Positions 1-8,835 of a stretch of DNA of 64,000 nt are shown piece by piece. The position numbers and the translations under genes are program-made. Position 1 is the first letter of the stretch. Each line of letters opens with the position of its first letter. The notes under the pieces were generated by a model. That model saw nothing but the letters and a program-made list of their open reading frames with translations. It did no database searches and was not told the DNA's origin. The stretch is from Rubinisphaera margarita. GTDB lineage: Bacteria > Planctomycetota > Planctomycetia > Planctomycetales > Planctomycetaceae. The stretch spans positions 496,001 through 560,000 of the forward strand of contig NZ_JAKFGB010000012.1 of NCBI RefSeq assembly GCF_022267515.1, read 5' to 3'.

Positions 1-129
1 TTCCCCGGCCTGAAGGGTGCGGGAATCGATGCTCACGGATCGTTCGATGCACGCGTCGTCCATGGCAGCAGCGGCGACGAGTCGGCCGTCGAGGATGTCG
101 GCGAGTTCGGACAGGCTCAGTGGATTCAT
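1..129 (-). CDS. murF: UDP-N-acetylmuramoyl-tripeptide--D-alanyl-D-alanine ligase (MurF), N-terminal part only
   Basis: Only the first 43 codons are present; the gene runs off the left edge. The ATG is at 129 and the translation begins MNPLSLSELADILDGRLVAA, followed by SIDSRTLQAGE. That start, with the DSRTL-x-GD/E-type motif, is the usual N-terminal substrate-binding domain of MurF, the cytoplasmic enzyme that adds D-Ala-D-Ala to the UDP-MurNAc-tripeptide. It lies 23 bp downstream of murE on the same strand, the standard mur cluster order, which supports murF over murE or murC. The ATP-binding and C-terminal domains are outside the window, so the call rests on the N-terminal motif and position. 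Confidence 0.8.
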   Translation of the reverse strand, partial: MNPLSLSELADILDGRLVAAAAMDDACIERSVSIDSRTLQAGE

Positions 130-152
130 CAGCGGCCAATCGCGTCTGTGTC

Positions 153-1667
153 TCAGGCGGTGTGTTGCAGGACGTTGATGGAGACGGAGCGGGCAGCGGT
201 CTGGACTTCGACAACATCATCGAAGATCTGCAGGTCGTCGCCAGTCTGCTGCGTTTTCTCATGACCTTTGCCCAGAATGAGAACACAGTCGCCAGGCTCG
301 GCGTGGCCAATCGCCCAGGCAATCGCGGCTCGCCGGTCGGCTTCGATGAGATCCGCCGTACATTCGTCGGGAAAGCCACTGAGGAGATCGTGAAAGATCT
401 GAAGCTGCGGCTCGTGACGGGGGTTATCTGAGGTGAGCACGATGACATCGGCTGCGAGTGCGGCCCTTGTCATCAGCGGTCGTTTGGTTCGATCGCGGTT
501 CCCCCCTGCTCCGAAAACGCAGATCAGACGACCAGAGACGTGAGGTCTCATCGTTTCGACAATATTCTCGATTGCGTCTGGTGTATGGGCGTAGTCGACG
601 AAACATGAAAACGGGTGATCGGTTTCGATTCGCTGGAGCCGTCCTGGCGGCCAGGTTGCGTTCGCGAGGCCCTGTTCAACGTGCTGAGGAGAGCAGCCCT
701 CCTGCTTCAGAGCGGCGACGCCCGCCAGAGCTGCGTTCAGAATGTTGAACCGTCCGGGGACCTTGATGGCGATCTCCAGCCGGCAATCCAGTCCCTGGAG
801 AACAAACCGGCTTCCGTGGCGGTCTTCGTTGAGAACCTCGATCTGGTAGTGGTTCCCCGCTGCGAAGCCAACGGTGGTGGGGATGATCGGAGTGCGTCGA
901 CAATCGAGCGACGTGCGGATGCGGGGATCGTCTCCATTGATAATCAGGGCACCATCGAACTTGCAGTAATCAGCGATCAGCCCTTTGGCTGAGCAGTAGG
1001 CTTCGAGCGAACCGTGGTAGTCGAGGTGATCCTGGGTGATGTTGGAAATAATGGCGGTCTGCAGTTGAAGCCCGGCCAGTCGCTTTTGCGTGAGCGCATG
1101 ACTGGAAACTTCGAGCATGACATCAGTTCCGCCTGCTTCGGCAATCTTTCTCAGCCATGCGGCGAGATGAGCCGGCTCGTGAGTCGTCATCGACGAAGGC
1201 TGCGGCGGATTTCGCGAATCGTCGTTCTCAACGGTACCGAGCAGCCCCGGCTGCTTCCCGGCCGCTCGCAGAATTGATCGCAGCAGCCATGTGATCGAGG
1301 TCTTGCCGTTGGTTCCGGTAACTCCGATCAAGTTCAGATGGTTGCCGGGTTGTCCCTGTAGATACTGGCAAAGCCACCCGTATGTTCTGCGGACATCGCT
1401 GACGATGCACTGGGGGGCATCGACACAGGAAAGCGGCGTATCAGTCAGCACGCCGCGGGCTCCGCGAGCGATAGCGTCCTCTACGAAATCGCAGCCGTGG
1501 TGGATGGTGCCCGACATCGCCACGAACAGATCGCCCGGCTTGCAGCGGGCGGAGTGTGTGCAGACGTCTCGAAACTGGATGTCGCCACAGCCGACGAAAC
1601 TGGCCGAAGGCAGCAGTTGGCGAATACTGTATTGCGAAATGGGTCGCTGCGAAGAAGCAGAGCACAT
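153..1667 (-). CDS. murE: UDP-N-acetylmuramoyl-L-alanyl-D-glutamate--2,6-diaminopimelate ligase (MurE)
   Basis: Cytoplasmic Mur ligase adding the third stem-peptide residue in peptidoglycan synthesis. All three Mur domains are visible: an N-terminal UDP-binding part (ARCKPGDLFVAM), the central ATPase with P-loop GVTGTNGKTS about residues 115-124, TTHEP and EVSSHAL, and the C-terminal domain. The DNPRHEP motif near the C-terminus is the signature that selects meso-diaminopimelate rather than lysine, so the organism probably makes DAP-type peptidoglycan. About 504 residues from the ATG at 1667; an in-frame GTG at 1694 is an alternative start. The AGGGA element is about 11 bases before the ATG, which is not decisive. 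murF follows after 23 bp, so the two are probably one transcript. Confidence 0.95.
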   Translation of the reverse strand: MCSASSQRPISQYSIRQLLPSASFVGCGDIQFRDVCTHSARCKPGDLFVAMSGTIHHGCDFVEDAIARGARGVLTDTPLSCVDAPQCIVSDVRRTYGWLCQYLQGQPGNHLNLIGVTGTNGKTSITWLLRSILRAAGKQPGLLGTVENDDSRNPPQPSSMTTHEPAHLAAWLRKIAEAGGTDVMLEVSSHALTQKRLAGLQLQTAIISNITQDHLDYHGSLEAYCSAKGLIADYCKFDGALIINGDDPRIRTSLDCRRTPIIPTTVGFAAGNHYQIEVLNEDRHGSRFVLQGLDCRLEIAIKVPGRFNILNAALAGVAALKQEGCSPQHVEQGLANATWPPGRLQRIETDHPFSCFVDYAHTPDAIENIVETMRPHVSGRLICVFGAGGNRDRTKRPLMTRAALAADVIVLTSDNPRHEPQLQIFHDLLSGFPDECTADLIEADRRAAIAWAIGHAEPGDCVLILGKGHEKTQQTGDDLQIFDDVVEVQTAARSVSINVLQHTA

Positions 1668-1702
1668 TGTGACGCGTCGTCCCTGACCGAGCACGTAATC
1701 AG

Positions 1703-1720
1703 TCTCACATCATTGTGAGA
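1703..1720. repeat. 7-bp perfect inverted repeat upstream of murE
   Basis: TCTCACA and TGTGAGA are separated by four bases, 9-26 bases upstream of the possible GTG start of murE. It could be a small operator or a leader hairpin. There is no T-tract, so it is not a terminator. No function can be assigned from the sequence alone. Confidence 0.3.
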
Positions 1721-1897
1721 GAATCTGTGAACCAGGCAGCCTGATGGGAGCAGTTTGCCGATGCCGGGCCGGTTCCGTCAAGATCAGTCCTTGTTCCCTT
1801 GAGCGAATGGTCGGGGAACCTGGGCCTGGGAGAGCACATCAAACCCCCGAAGTGCATTGTACGCGAACGGCGTGGTCACTCTCTTCGCTCGCCTGCT

Positions 1898-2683
1898 CTA
1901 CTCGACGATGAACGCTTTCGTAGCCGCCACGAAGTCTTCAGCTCGTTCGAACGGAAGCATATGCCCTGTCTCTTCGAAGATCTGCAACGAGGCGTTCGGG
2001 AGTTCCTTTTCGAGGAACTCGCCAATGCCGAGAGGAAGCAGCTGATCGTTGCGGCCCCAGAGCAGCTTCACCGGACACTCAATGCGGAACAGATGTTTCG
2101 GCAGGTTTGGATTGTGGAGGTACGGGTTCCAGCCGACACGAGCCGTGGCTTCGCGGGCCTTCAGCCAGAGTAGAATGCGGGAGTCCTCGAAGGAAAGCGG
2201 CATCGCCTCTTCGACGTAGGGCGAATTCGGATCGAAGAAGAGTAACGCACGGAGTTTGTCGAGCTCGTCGATGAACAATTCCGCCATCGGGACGCCTTCG
2301 ACGCGGATTCCGGCTGAGTTCACGAGAACCAGTTTGGAGACGAGTCCCGGCCGAAGCACCGCCAGTTCCATGCCGATCCAGCCCCCAAGGGAGAAACCGA
2401 CCACCGGAACGTTCTCCAGTTTGAGCTCTCTCATCAGATCGACGTAATGCCAGGCATAGTCGGCTGCGGAATGAATTTCGTTCAGTCCGTCGGAATTGTC
2501 GAAGCCCGGGTGAGCCGGCAGATACACTGTGAACGACTGCGCGAGCAGGTCATGGAAGCGAGTCCACTCCGTTTCCCCGCCGGCGCTGTGCAGATAGAGC
2601 AGTGGTGGGCCTTCGCCTCCCACGGTCAGCTGGATGCTCTTGTTTCCGAGTTTGACGAAGGACGTTTCGTGAGGGACAGTCAT
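1898..2683 (-). CDS. Alpha/beta-fold hydrolase
   Basis: About 261 residues from the ATG at 2683; an in-frame TTG at 2722 would add 13 residues. The alpha/beta hydrolase fold is clear: oxyanion strand LLYLHSAGG, nucleophile elbow GFSLGGW (Ser), acidic residue in LLWGRNDQLLP (Asp) and catalytic His in EETGHMLPFE. There is no signal peptide from the ATG start, so it is probably cytoplasmic. It follows the flavin monooxygenase gene on the same strand by about 70 bp, suggesting one transcript in which the monooxygenase product or an ester or lactone is hydrolysed. The substrate cannot be read from the sequence. Dehalogenase, esterase or C-C hydrolase remain possible. Confidence 0.85.
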   Translation of the reverse strand: MTVPHETSFVKLGNKSIQLTVGGEGPPLLYLHSAGGETEWTRFHDLLAQSFTVYLPAHPGFDNSDGLNEIHSAADYAWHYVDLMRELKLENVPVVGFSLGGWIGMELAVLRPGLVSKLVLVNSAGIRVEGVPMAELFIDELDKLRALLFFDPNSPYVEEAMPLSFEDSRILLWLKAREATARVGWNPYLHNPNLPKHLFRIECPVKLLWGRNDQLLPLGIGEFLEKELPNASLQIFEETGHMLPFERAEDFVAATKAFIVE

Positions 2684-2755
2684 GGACGGGCTCAGAGTTG
2701 GGAGAAAAACAGATGGTGTCAATCAAGTCGTGAGGGGAGCCTTCAGCAGGTCGCC

Positions 2756-3931
2756 TCAGGTCGATGTCGCTGCACTGGCATCGACGACATCGGCTCCGAG
2801 CTCCTTTCGGAGATAAGGCAGAACCTGCTCTCCGAACAGAGTCATGTTCTTCTTCGTCAGATCTGCGGGAAGTGTTCCGATCTGGAACAGTCCCAGTACA
2901 TTGCCGACGCCCAGATCCTGGATGTAATCCTTCATCTTCTGGCGAACGGTTTCTGGGCTGCCGACCATGGCATAACCCCCTTCTTCGACCTGCTCACGGT
3001 TTTTCACATTGCCGAGGAACTGTTTCAGAGCGGAACCGATCCGGGCGATCGACTTGGCCGACGTATATCCCGGTGGGAAAACGACCAGGCCCTTCAGCAG
3101 CTTGTTAATGAAGAAGAACAGATGCTTTTCGTATTCGGCCCACGCCTGTTCGTCGGTCTCCGCGACGTAAATCGGCACGAGCCAGCCGGTCTGCTCGGGA
3201 TCGGCCGTGTAACCGTTCTTGTCGCAGGCGTCACGGAACATATCGAAGTTCTTCTTGAAGAACGACTTGTGAAAATACGGGATCCCCATGTAGCTGTAGC
3301 GGCGTTCGGCGACGAAATCGATCGTCTCCTTGCTGCCTGCTCCGGGGATCCAGATCGGCGGATGCGGCTGCTGGTACGGAGTGGGCCAGGGATTCACGTA
3401 CTTCAGCTTCCAGTGCTCGCCGTAATGCTCGAACGGTCCCGGCTCGGTCCAGGCGCGAACGATCAGGTCGAGTGCTTCCTGATACTTGCTGCGGGCATAA
3501 GTCGGGTTCATGCTGAAGGAGTTGTATTCCGGTCCCCCGCCGACCACCATTCCGGCGATCAGGCGTCCGCCAGAGATCACGTCGATCATGGCGAATTCTT
3601 CCGCCACGCGGGTCGGAGGATCGTAGAACGGCAGCGCGTTGCCGATGACGGCGATTTTCACCCGCTTTGTCTGCCGGGCCAGAATCGAGGCCATGAGATT
3701 GGGGCTTGGCATGTGCCCGTAAGCCGACTGATGATGCTCGTTAATGCAGACGCCGTCGAAGCCGACTTCTTCCGCGTAGATCAGCTCATCCAGGTACCGA
3801 TTGTACAACGAGTGGCCGTGGATGGGGTCGTACAGCGAGTTGGGGACCCAGGTCCAGGCGGTTTCGTATTTCTCTTCGAAGTCGTCCGGAAGCTTGTCAA
3901 AGGGCATCAGGTGAAATGCGAAAAACTTCAT
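2756..3931 (-). CDS. LLM-class (bacterial luciferase-like) flavin-dependent monooxygenase
   Basis: 391 residues with the luciferase-like TIM-barrel pattern: an N-terminal strand (MKFFAFHLMPF), FDGVCINEHHQS, the IAVIGNALPFYDPPTRVAEE segment, DVISGGRLIAGMVVGGGPE, and WPTPYQQPHPPIWIPGAG. These features typify enzymes that use reduced FMN (or F420) and oxygen to oxidise an organic substrate in the cytoplasm. The ATG at 3931 begins the family-typical N-terminus directly, so the start is firm. It is followed on the same strand by an alpha/beta hydrolase, a common pairing for stepwise degradation of a small organic compound. A separate flavin reductase is not encoded nearby. Confidence 0.88.
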   Translation of the reverse strand: MKFFAFHLMPFDKLPDDFEEKYETAWTWVPNSLYDPIHGHSLYNRYLDELIYAEEVGFDGVCINEHHQSAYGHMPSPNLMASILARQTKRVKIAVIGNALPFYDPPTRVAEEFAMIDVISGGRLIAGMVVGGGPEYNSFSMNPTYARSKYQEALDLIVRAWTEPGPFEHYGEHWKLKYVNPWPTPYQQPHPPIWIPGAGSKETIDFVAERRYSYMGIPYFHKSFFKKNFDMFRDACDKNGYTADPEQTGWLVPIYVAETDEQAWAEYEKHLFFFINKLLKGLVVFPPGYTSAKSIARIGSALKQFLGNVKNREQVEEGGYAMVGSPETVRQKMKDYIQDLGVGNVLGLFQIGTLPADLTKKNMTLFGEQVLPYLRKELGADVVDASAATST

Positions 3932-4134
3932 CGCAACGGTCCCCGTCGTGGAATGGCGTTAGAACTGGCGTCAGCTCGGCATCAACTGACGTGAATTTAT
4001 CTTGCAGTTTTTGTAGGCTGATCGCAATGCGGCAGACTGTCACAGAAACTTTCCGGAGGCGATTTCGCATCGCCCAACCGGTACAATTGGCAGATTTGCT
4101 ATAAAGACGAACAGATATTCAGGGAGGAAGTCCG

Positions 4135-4425
4135 ATGGCGGAGCGGGATTACTCGCGCTACCAGCAGAACATCATCAAGCGGTACTACGATAACCGCGAT
4201 CAGATCGACGAGCAGAAGCTGAGCGAACTGGTGACCAGTCTTTACCTCGCCAGTCCCAAGCAGGCCGAGAAGAAGTGGGAAACCGCCCGGAAGCTGCTGG
4301 AGCGCCTCGAGATCCCGGATACGCGGGTCGAGCATATCATGGAGAAGAAGGATCCTGCGATCCTCGCCGCTGTGGTCGATGAACTGCAAAAAGGGCTCAT
4401 CAAGCCTAAAAGCTCGAAGAAGTAA
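4135..4425 (+). CDS. Conserved small hypothetical protein
   Basis: 96 residues, strongly charged and probably all helical, with a Lys-rich C-terminus (KPKSSKK). There is no signal peptide or membrane segment, so it is expected in the cytoplasm. A very good ribosome binding site (GGGAGG) precedes the ATG by about eight bases, which supports a real gene. I do not recognise a characterised family. The composition resembles small conserved proteins seen in planctomycete genomes, but that is an impression rather than a search result. It sits upstream of the ThuA gene on the same strand with a gap of about 110 bp, so cotranscription is possible. Confidence 0.75.
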   Translation: MAERDYSRYQQNIIKRYYDNRDQIDEQKLSELVTSLYLASPKQAEKKWETARKLLERLEIPDTRVEHIMEKKDPAILAAVVDELQKGLIKPKSSKK

Positions 4426-4532
4426 CCGGTAGAGGTATTGTGACGGGTTCGTCCAGCGGAGCGAATTCAACACCTCGCCGACAGATATCACTCCTTTCCG
4501 AGATTCCCGGGATCGATCAAAGGAACATTTTT

Positions 4533-5540
4533 ATGCGCCTACTTGTATTTCTGACCCTGCTGGTCTCGATTCCGTCCTTTGCGGCGGCGGCCGATCAGCA
4601 GTACGTGGTTTACGAAGGGGAAAAAGGTCCGGGCGTCGGCAAGCACATCGTGCTGATTTCCGGTGACGATGAGTATCGGTCGGAAGAAGCCATGCCGATG
4701 CTGGGGCAGATTCTTGCCCGGCACCATGGTTTCAAGTGCACCGTGCTCTTCGCGGTCAATCCGGAAACGGGGGAGATCGAGCCGACCTACCAGAAGAACA
4801 TCCCCGGAATGGAGAACCTGCAGACGGCGGATCTTGTCATTCTATTTACCCGATTCCGTGCCCTGCCCGACGAGGACATGAAATACTTCGATGACTACCT
4901 GAAGTCAGGCAAGCCAATCATCGGACTGCGAACCTCGACGCACGCGTTCAACTTTCCCAAAGACTTCGAGACCTCTTACGCCCACTATGGCTGGAACAAT
5001 TCCAACACGGCATGGCCGGGCGGTTTCGGAAAGGAGGTCTTTGGCGAGACGTGGTACACGCACCATGGCAAGCATAAGTCCGAGAGCACCCGGGGTATTA
5101 TCGAGGAAGATCACGCCGATCATCCGATTCTCAACGGAGTTGAGAATCTGTGGGGACCGACGGATGTCTACGGCGTTCGGGAACTTCCGGCTGATGCGGA
5201 AGTGCTTGTCCGTGGACAGGTTTTAACGGGGATGAAGCCGGACGATCCGCCGGTTGAAGGCGAGAAGAACGACCCAATGATGCCGATTGCCTGGACGCGG
5301 AAGTATGAGACGTCGACCGGCAAAACGTCTCGAATCTTCTGTACCACACTCTGTTCGTCGATTGATCTGGAAGATGAAGATCTCCGTCGGATGCTGGTGA
5401 ACGCATCTTTCTGGTGCCTGGGGATGGAGAAGAAAGTTCCTGAGCGCGCCAATGTCGAGATCCTGGGCGAATACGATCCCTCGTTCTACGGCTTCGGAAG
5501 CTTCAGGAAGGGACTCAAACCGTCGGATTTCGCCTGGTAA
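4533..5540 (+). CDS. Exported ThuA-domain protein
   Basis: 335 residues from the ATG at 4533. An upstream in-frame ATG at 4440 would put 31 non-hydrophobic residues before a clear signal peptide (MRLLVFLTLLVSIPSFAAAA), so 4533 is preferred. The mature part is a ThuA-like, glutamine-amidotransferase-fold domain: HIVLISGDDEYRSEE, DLVILFTRFRALPDEDMKYF, GKPIIGLRTSTHAF and THHGKHKSEST. ThuA homologues are linked to trehalose or other sugar use, and planctomycetes carry many secreted copies. The amidotransferase catalytic triad is not evident. It likely acts in the periplasm. A rho-independent terminator follows at 5582. Confidence 0.85.
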   Translation: MRLLVFLTLLVSIPSFAAAADQQYVVYEGEKGPGVGKHIVLISGDDEYRSEEAMPMLGQILARHHGFKCTVLFAVNPETGEIEPTYQKNIPGMENLQTADLVILFTRFRALPDEDMKYFDDYLKSGKPIIGLRTSTHAFNFPKDFETSYAHYGWNNSNTAWPGGFGKEVFGETWYTHHGKHKSESTRGIIEEDHADHPILNGVENLWGPTDVYGVRELPADAEVLVRGQVLTGMKPDDPPVEGEKNDPMMPIAWTRKYETSTGKTSRIFCTTLCSSIDLEDEDLRRMLVNASFWCLGMEKKVPERANVEILGEYDPSFYGFGSFRKGLKPSDFAW

Positions 5541-5581
5541 GACCGACCGGGGATTCCCCCGCTGGCATACGGTTCTAGAAT

Positions 5582-5620
5582 ACTCGCTGGTTGCCTGCAT
5601 TCAGCGAGTCTTTGTTTTTT
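5582..5620 (+). terminator. Rho-independent terminator after the ThuA gene
   Basis: A perfect 8-bp inverted repeat (ACTCGCTG at 5582-5589, CAGCGAGT at 5602-5609) with a 12-base loop is followed by CTTTGTTTTTT. It ends only 7 bases before the mnmG ATG, so it separates the ThuA transcript from mnmG. A TAGAAT box just upstream (5576-5581) may be the mnmG -10 element. Confidence 0.7.
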
Positions 5621-5627
5621 GTGAAGA

Positions 5628-7475
5628 ATGAGAATGAGTCGTCGCGAGTACGATTACGATGTGATTGTTGTCGGAGCCGGACATGCCGGTACCGAGGCGG
5701 CTCTGGCTGCTGCGCGGATCGGAGCCCGTACGGCTCTGCTGACCATGAACTGCGATACCGTCGGCCAGATGAGCTGTAATCCCGCGATTGGTGGCGTGGC
5801 CAAAGGTCAGATTGTACGGGAGATCGATGCTCTTGGCGGCGAAATGGGCCGCGTGATCGACGAGACCGGAATCCAGTTCCGCATGCTCAACCGCTCCAAG
5901 GGTCCGGCGATGCACTCGCCCCGCGCCCAGGCCGACAAGAAGGCCTATCAGTTCTCGATGAAATGGCGAGTTGAGTCGCAGGAGAATCTGACGCTTCGCC
6001 AGGAAATGGTCGAGGACCTGCTGACTGAAGACGGCCGCATTACCGGAATTCGTGTTCGCGGTGGAGCCGAGTATCGTTGTCCGGCTCTCATTCTTACGAC
6101 CGGAACCTTTCTGCAGGCGATCATGCACACTGGCGAGGCCAAGACTCAGGGAGGTCGTGCAGGAGAGGGAACAACCGGAACGATCTCTGATTCGCTCGCG
6201 CGTCTTGGCTTCGCGCTGGAACGATTCAAGACGGGAACACCTGCCCGACTGAATGGACGTACGATCGACTTCGATCAACTGGAGCGGCAGCCGGGCGATG
6301 AAGATCCGGAACCGTTTTCGTTCATGACCGAGCGCATCTCGCAACCACAGATGGACTGCTATCTCACCGAAACAACTCATGAGATTCATGAGTTGATTCG
6401 CGCCAACCTGCATCGCGCGCCGATGTATTCCGGGCAGATCAATTCGACCGGCCCGCGGTACTGCCCGTCGATCGAAGATAAAGTGGTCCGCTTCGCCGAT
6501 AAGACTTCGCATCAGATTTTCCTGGAGCCCGAAGGTCGTCAGACGCACGAAGTCTACTGCAATGGAATCTCGACCTCCCTGCCCCGCGACGTGCAGGATC
6601 AGATGATCCGTTCGATTCCGGGCCTTGAGCGGGCAGAGATCATGCGGTACGGATACGCCGTCGAATACGATTTCGCACCACCGACGCAACTGCGTCCGAC
6701 GCTCGAAACAAAGGCGGTTCCCGGGCTGTATTTCGCCGGACAACTGAATGGGACAACCGGTTACGAAGAAGCGGCTGGTCAGGGGTTGATCGCCGGTGTG
6801 AACGCCGCTCTGAAGGTGGCCGGGCGGCCGGAGTTTATACTCGATCGCAATCAGGCCTATCTGGGCGTGTTGATTGACGATCTCGTGACGAAGGGGGTCG
6901 ACGAACCCTACCGGATGTTTACCTCACGAGCCGAGTATCGATTGATTCTCCGACAGGACAACGCCGATCGTCGGCTGACCCCGCTGGCACGGGCGCTCGG
7001 AACGGCTTCTGCGGAACGTCTGGAGCTGTTTGATCGCCGTGTCGCCGAGATCGATCGCGGTTTTGAGTTCATTCGCGGAAAGCGGCATCAGGGACAGACG
7101 CTTGAAGACTGGTTGCGTCGTCCGGAAGTGAACTGGGAGACGCTCTGCGAGATGGTGCCGGAGACATCTGCACTGGAGTTGTCTCGCGATGTCACGCGGC
7201 AGATCGAGATTGATGCCATGTACTCCGGTTACCTCCGCAAGCAGCAGAAGGAAATCGACCGGTACTCCAAGATCCATGCGGTGAAGATTCCCAACAGTTT
7301 CGATTACTCCGGGCTGACCCAGTTGCGAGTTGAAGCCCGCGAGAAGCTGAACCGGATTCGACCAGTCACCGTGGGACAGGCGGAGCGGATCAGCGGCATC
7401 ACTCCTGCTGACCTGACCGTGCTGATGATGTACCTGGCGAAGCCCCGAGGTGAGAAGGCGGAATCCGCGACTTGA
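5628..7475 (+). CDS. mnmG: tRNA uridine-5-carboxymethylaminomethyl(34) synthesis enzyme MnmG
   Basis: 615 residues, full length for the family. It has the FAD-binding GAGHAG motif at residues 16-21 after DYDVIVV, then MSCNPAIGGVAKGQIVREID, FRMLNRSKGPAMHSPRAQAD, TGTFLQAIMHTGE, STGPRYCPSIEDK with the conserved cysteine, and TGYEEAAGQGL. MnmG works with MnmE in the cytoplasm to modify U34 of tRNAs that read two-codon boxes. MnmE is not in this window. The ATG at 5628 is six bases before a second in-frame ATG (5634); either is possible because the ribosome binding site is weak. The stop overlaps the region just before the next gene, so read-through transcription is likely. Confidence 0.97.
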   Translation: MRMSRREYDYDVIVVGAGHAGTEAALAAARIGARTALLTMNCDTVGQMSCNPAIGGVAKGQIVREIDALGGEMGRVIDETGIQFRMLNRSKGPAMHSPRAQADKKAYQFSMKWRVESQENLTLRQEMVEDLLTEDGRITGIRVRGGAEYRCPALILTTGTFLQAIMHTGEAKTQGGRAGEGTTGTISDSLARLGFALERFKTGTPARLNGRTIDFDQLERQPGDEDPEPFSFMTERISQPQMDCYLTETTHEIHELIRANLHRAPMYSGQINSTGPRYCPSIEDKVVRFADKTSHQIFLEPEGRQTHEVYCNGISTSLPRDVQDQMIRSIPGLERAEIMRYGYAVEYDFAPPTQLRPTLETKAVPGLYFAGQLNGTTGYEEAAGQGLIAGVNAALKVAGRPEFILDRNQAYLGVLIDDLVTKGVDEPYRMFTSRAEYRLILRQDNADRRLTPLARALGTASAERLELFDRRVAEIDRGFEFIRGKRHQGQTLEDWLRRPEVNWETLCEMVPETSALELSRDVTRQIEIDAMYSGYLRKQQKEIDRYSKIHAVKIPNSFDYSGLTQLRVEAREKLNRIRPVTVGQAERISGITPADLTVLMMYLAKPRGEKAESAT

Positions 7476-7498
7476 GAGAACTTTTGAGAGGACGGAAC

Positions 7499-8260
7499 AT
7501 GAAACGATGTCACTGGCTGAGCCTGTTTGTCGTCCTGCTGTCGGGGCTCATTTCCAGCCCGGTGTTCGCCGCTGAGCCGGAAGCTGACGAGTCCGGGCTC
7601 TATGAAATGAAGCAGGAACACGATCCGAATGGCATCGGTAAGTTCTACATGGGGCGTGAGATCGCCCGCGTGATGGGACATCAGGGGGCGCTCTGGCTGG
7701 AGCGGCCGGAACGCGAGGAAGAAGAGAATCTCTCTCTACTCGTCAAGTTGCTCGACCTGAAGCCGGGCATGGTGGTGGCGGATATCGGGGCGGGCAGCGG
7801 CGTGTTGACGCTTCGAATGGCTCCGCAGGTCGCTCCCGGTGGCAAAGTCGTTGCCGTGGACATTCAGCGGGAGATGCTCCTGCGTTTGCAGAATCGGATG
7901 GGAGAAGCCGAGATCACCAATGTTGATCTGCATCTGGGGGCTCCGAAAAGTCCGGAGCTGAAACCGGAATCGGTCGATCTGATTCTGATGGTCGATGTCT
8001 ATCATGAGTTCGAATTTCCGCACGCGATGGTCGAGAACATGGCAGCCGCTTTGAAGCCGAATGGCCGCATCGCTTTGGTGGAATACCGACTGGAAGATCC
8101 GAAGGTTCCGATTAAGCTTGTTCATAAGATGACCGAAGAACAGGCCATTAAAGAAATGACGCGGCCCGAGTTTGGTCTGGAACACACGCGGACGATTGAC
8201 GACTTGCCGCGACAGCATCTGTTGATTTTCACACGGAAGAAAACAACTGACGATGAATGA
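7499..8260 (+). CDS. Exported class I SAM-dependent methyltransferase
   Basis: 253 residues from the ATG at 7499, preceded by GAGAGGA; an earlier in-frame ATG at 7472 overlaps mnmG and would precede the signal peptide. The first 26 residues (MKRCHWLSLFVVLLSGLISS then PVFAAE) are a signal peptide. A Rossmann methyltransferase domain follows, with motif I VVADIGAGSGVLTLRMA, the acidic end of strand 2 (VVAVDIQREML), and SVDLILMVDVYHEFEFP. Such enzymes normally use cytoplasmic SAM, so an exported one is unusual. The gene overlaps the thioredoxin-like gene by 8 bp, so the two are translationally coupled and probably act in the periplasm. Substrate unknown. Confidence 0.82.
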   Translation: MKRCHWLSLFVVLLSGLISSPVFAAEPEADESGLYEMKQEHDPNGIGKFYMGREIARVMGHQGALWLERPEREEEENLSLLVKLLDLKPGMVVADIGAGSGVLTLRMAPQVAPGGKVVAVDIQREMLLRLQNRMGEAEITNVDLHLGAPKSPELKPESVDLILMVDVYHEFEFPHAMVENMAAALKPNGRIALVEYRLEDPKVPIKLVHKMTEEQAIKEMTRPEFGLEHTRTIDDLPRQHLLIFTRKKTTDDE

Positions 8261-8804
8261 TCCATCCGCCTCCGCCGGCAACCCCAAGTCCGGTGCCATG
8301 GGACTCTCACTGGCAATCCTGGCCGTTGTAGCCGCCGGGGCGTTCTTCGTCTGGTCGATGCAGCGTGGTGTCGGACCGCGGGTCGGAGGGCTGGCCGTTG
8401 GGGAAGAAGCTCCCGAGATTTCCGCTCAGGGCTGGGTGAACGGAAAGCCGCCTGAGGATCTGCGGGGCAAGGTCGTGGTTGTCGATGAGTGGGCCACGTG
8501 GTGCCTCCCCTGCCGGAAGGAAGCGCCTCATCTCGTGCAAACGTACAACGAGTTCAAGGATCGCGACGATGTGGTCTTTATTGGACTGACAAGCGAAAGC
8601 CCCGACTCGCTTCCTGCCATCGAGAAGTTCCTCGAAGAGACCGGCATTACCTGGCCCAACGGCTTCGGAGCCATGGAAACTCTCATGGCTTTCAAGGCGG
8701 AATACATTCCTCGCGCCTGGGTCATCAGTCGCGAAGGCCGGGTCGTCTGGAATTACGACTCCAGAGGAGAGATGTCCGATGCGATTCGGGCGGCACTGGA
8801 GTAG
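8253..8804 (+). CDS. TlpA-like membrane-anchored thioredoxin-fold protein
   Basis: 183 residues. A single N-terminal membrane segment (about residues 17-34, GLSLAILAVVAAGAFFVWSM) anchors the protein, and a periplasmic thioredoxin-like domain follows with the redox motif WATWCLPCRKEAP (CxxC) and the family cis-proline region YIPRAWVISREGRVVW. TlpA/ResA-type proteins reduce disulfides in the periplasm, often for cytochrome c maturation. The window encodes several c-type cytochromes, which fits but does not prove that role. It overlaps the upstream methyltransferase gene by 8 bp, indicating a two-gene operon. Confidence 0.88.
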   Translation: MNDPSASAGNPKSGAMGLSLAILAVVAAGAFFVWSMQRGVGPRVGGLAVGEEAPEISAQGWVNGKPPEDLRGKVVVVDEWATWCLPCRKEAPHLVQTYNEFKDRDDVVFIGLTSESPDSLPAIEKFLEETGITWPNGFGAMETLMAFKAEYIPRAWVISREGRVVWNYDSRGEMSDAIRAALE

Positions 8805-8835
8805 ACCGCTGTCTGCTGTTGGTCCAACCCAACGC

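Noticed and set aside
2447..3994. A 515-codon plus-strand open frame opposite the luciferase-like monooxygenase
   Set aside because: The minus-strand gene has complete family motifs and the plus-strand translation has none; long antisense frames are common in G+C-rich coding DNA.
5601..6743. A 380-codon minus-strand open frame within mnmG
   Set aside because: MnmG is full length and well conserved; the antisense translation shows no domain or signal.
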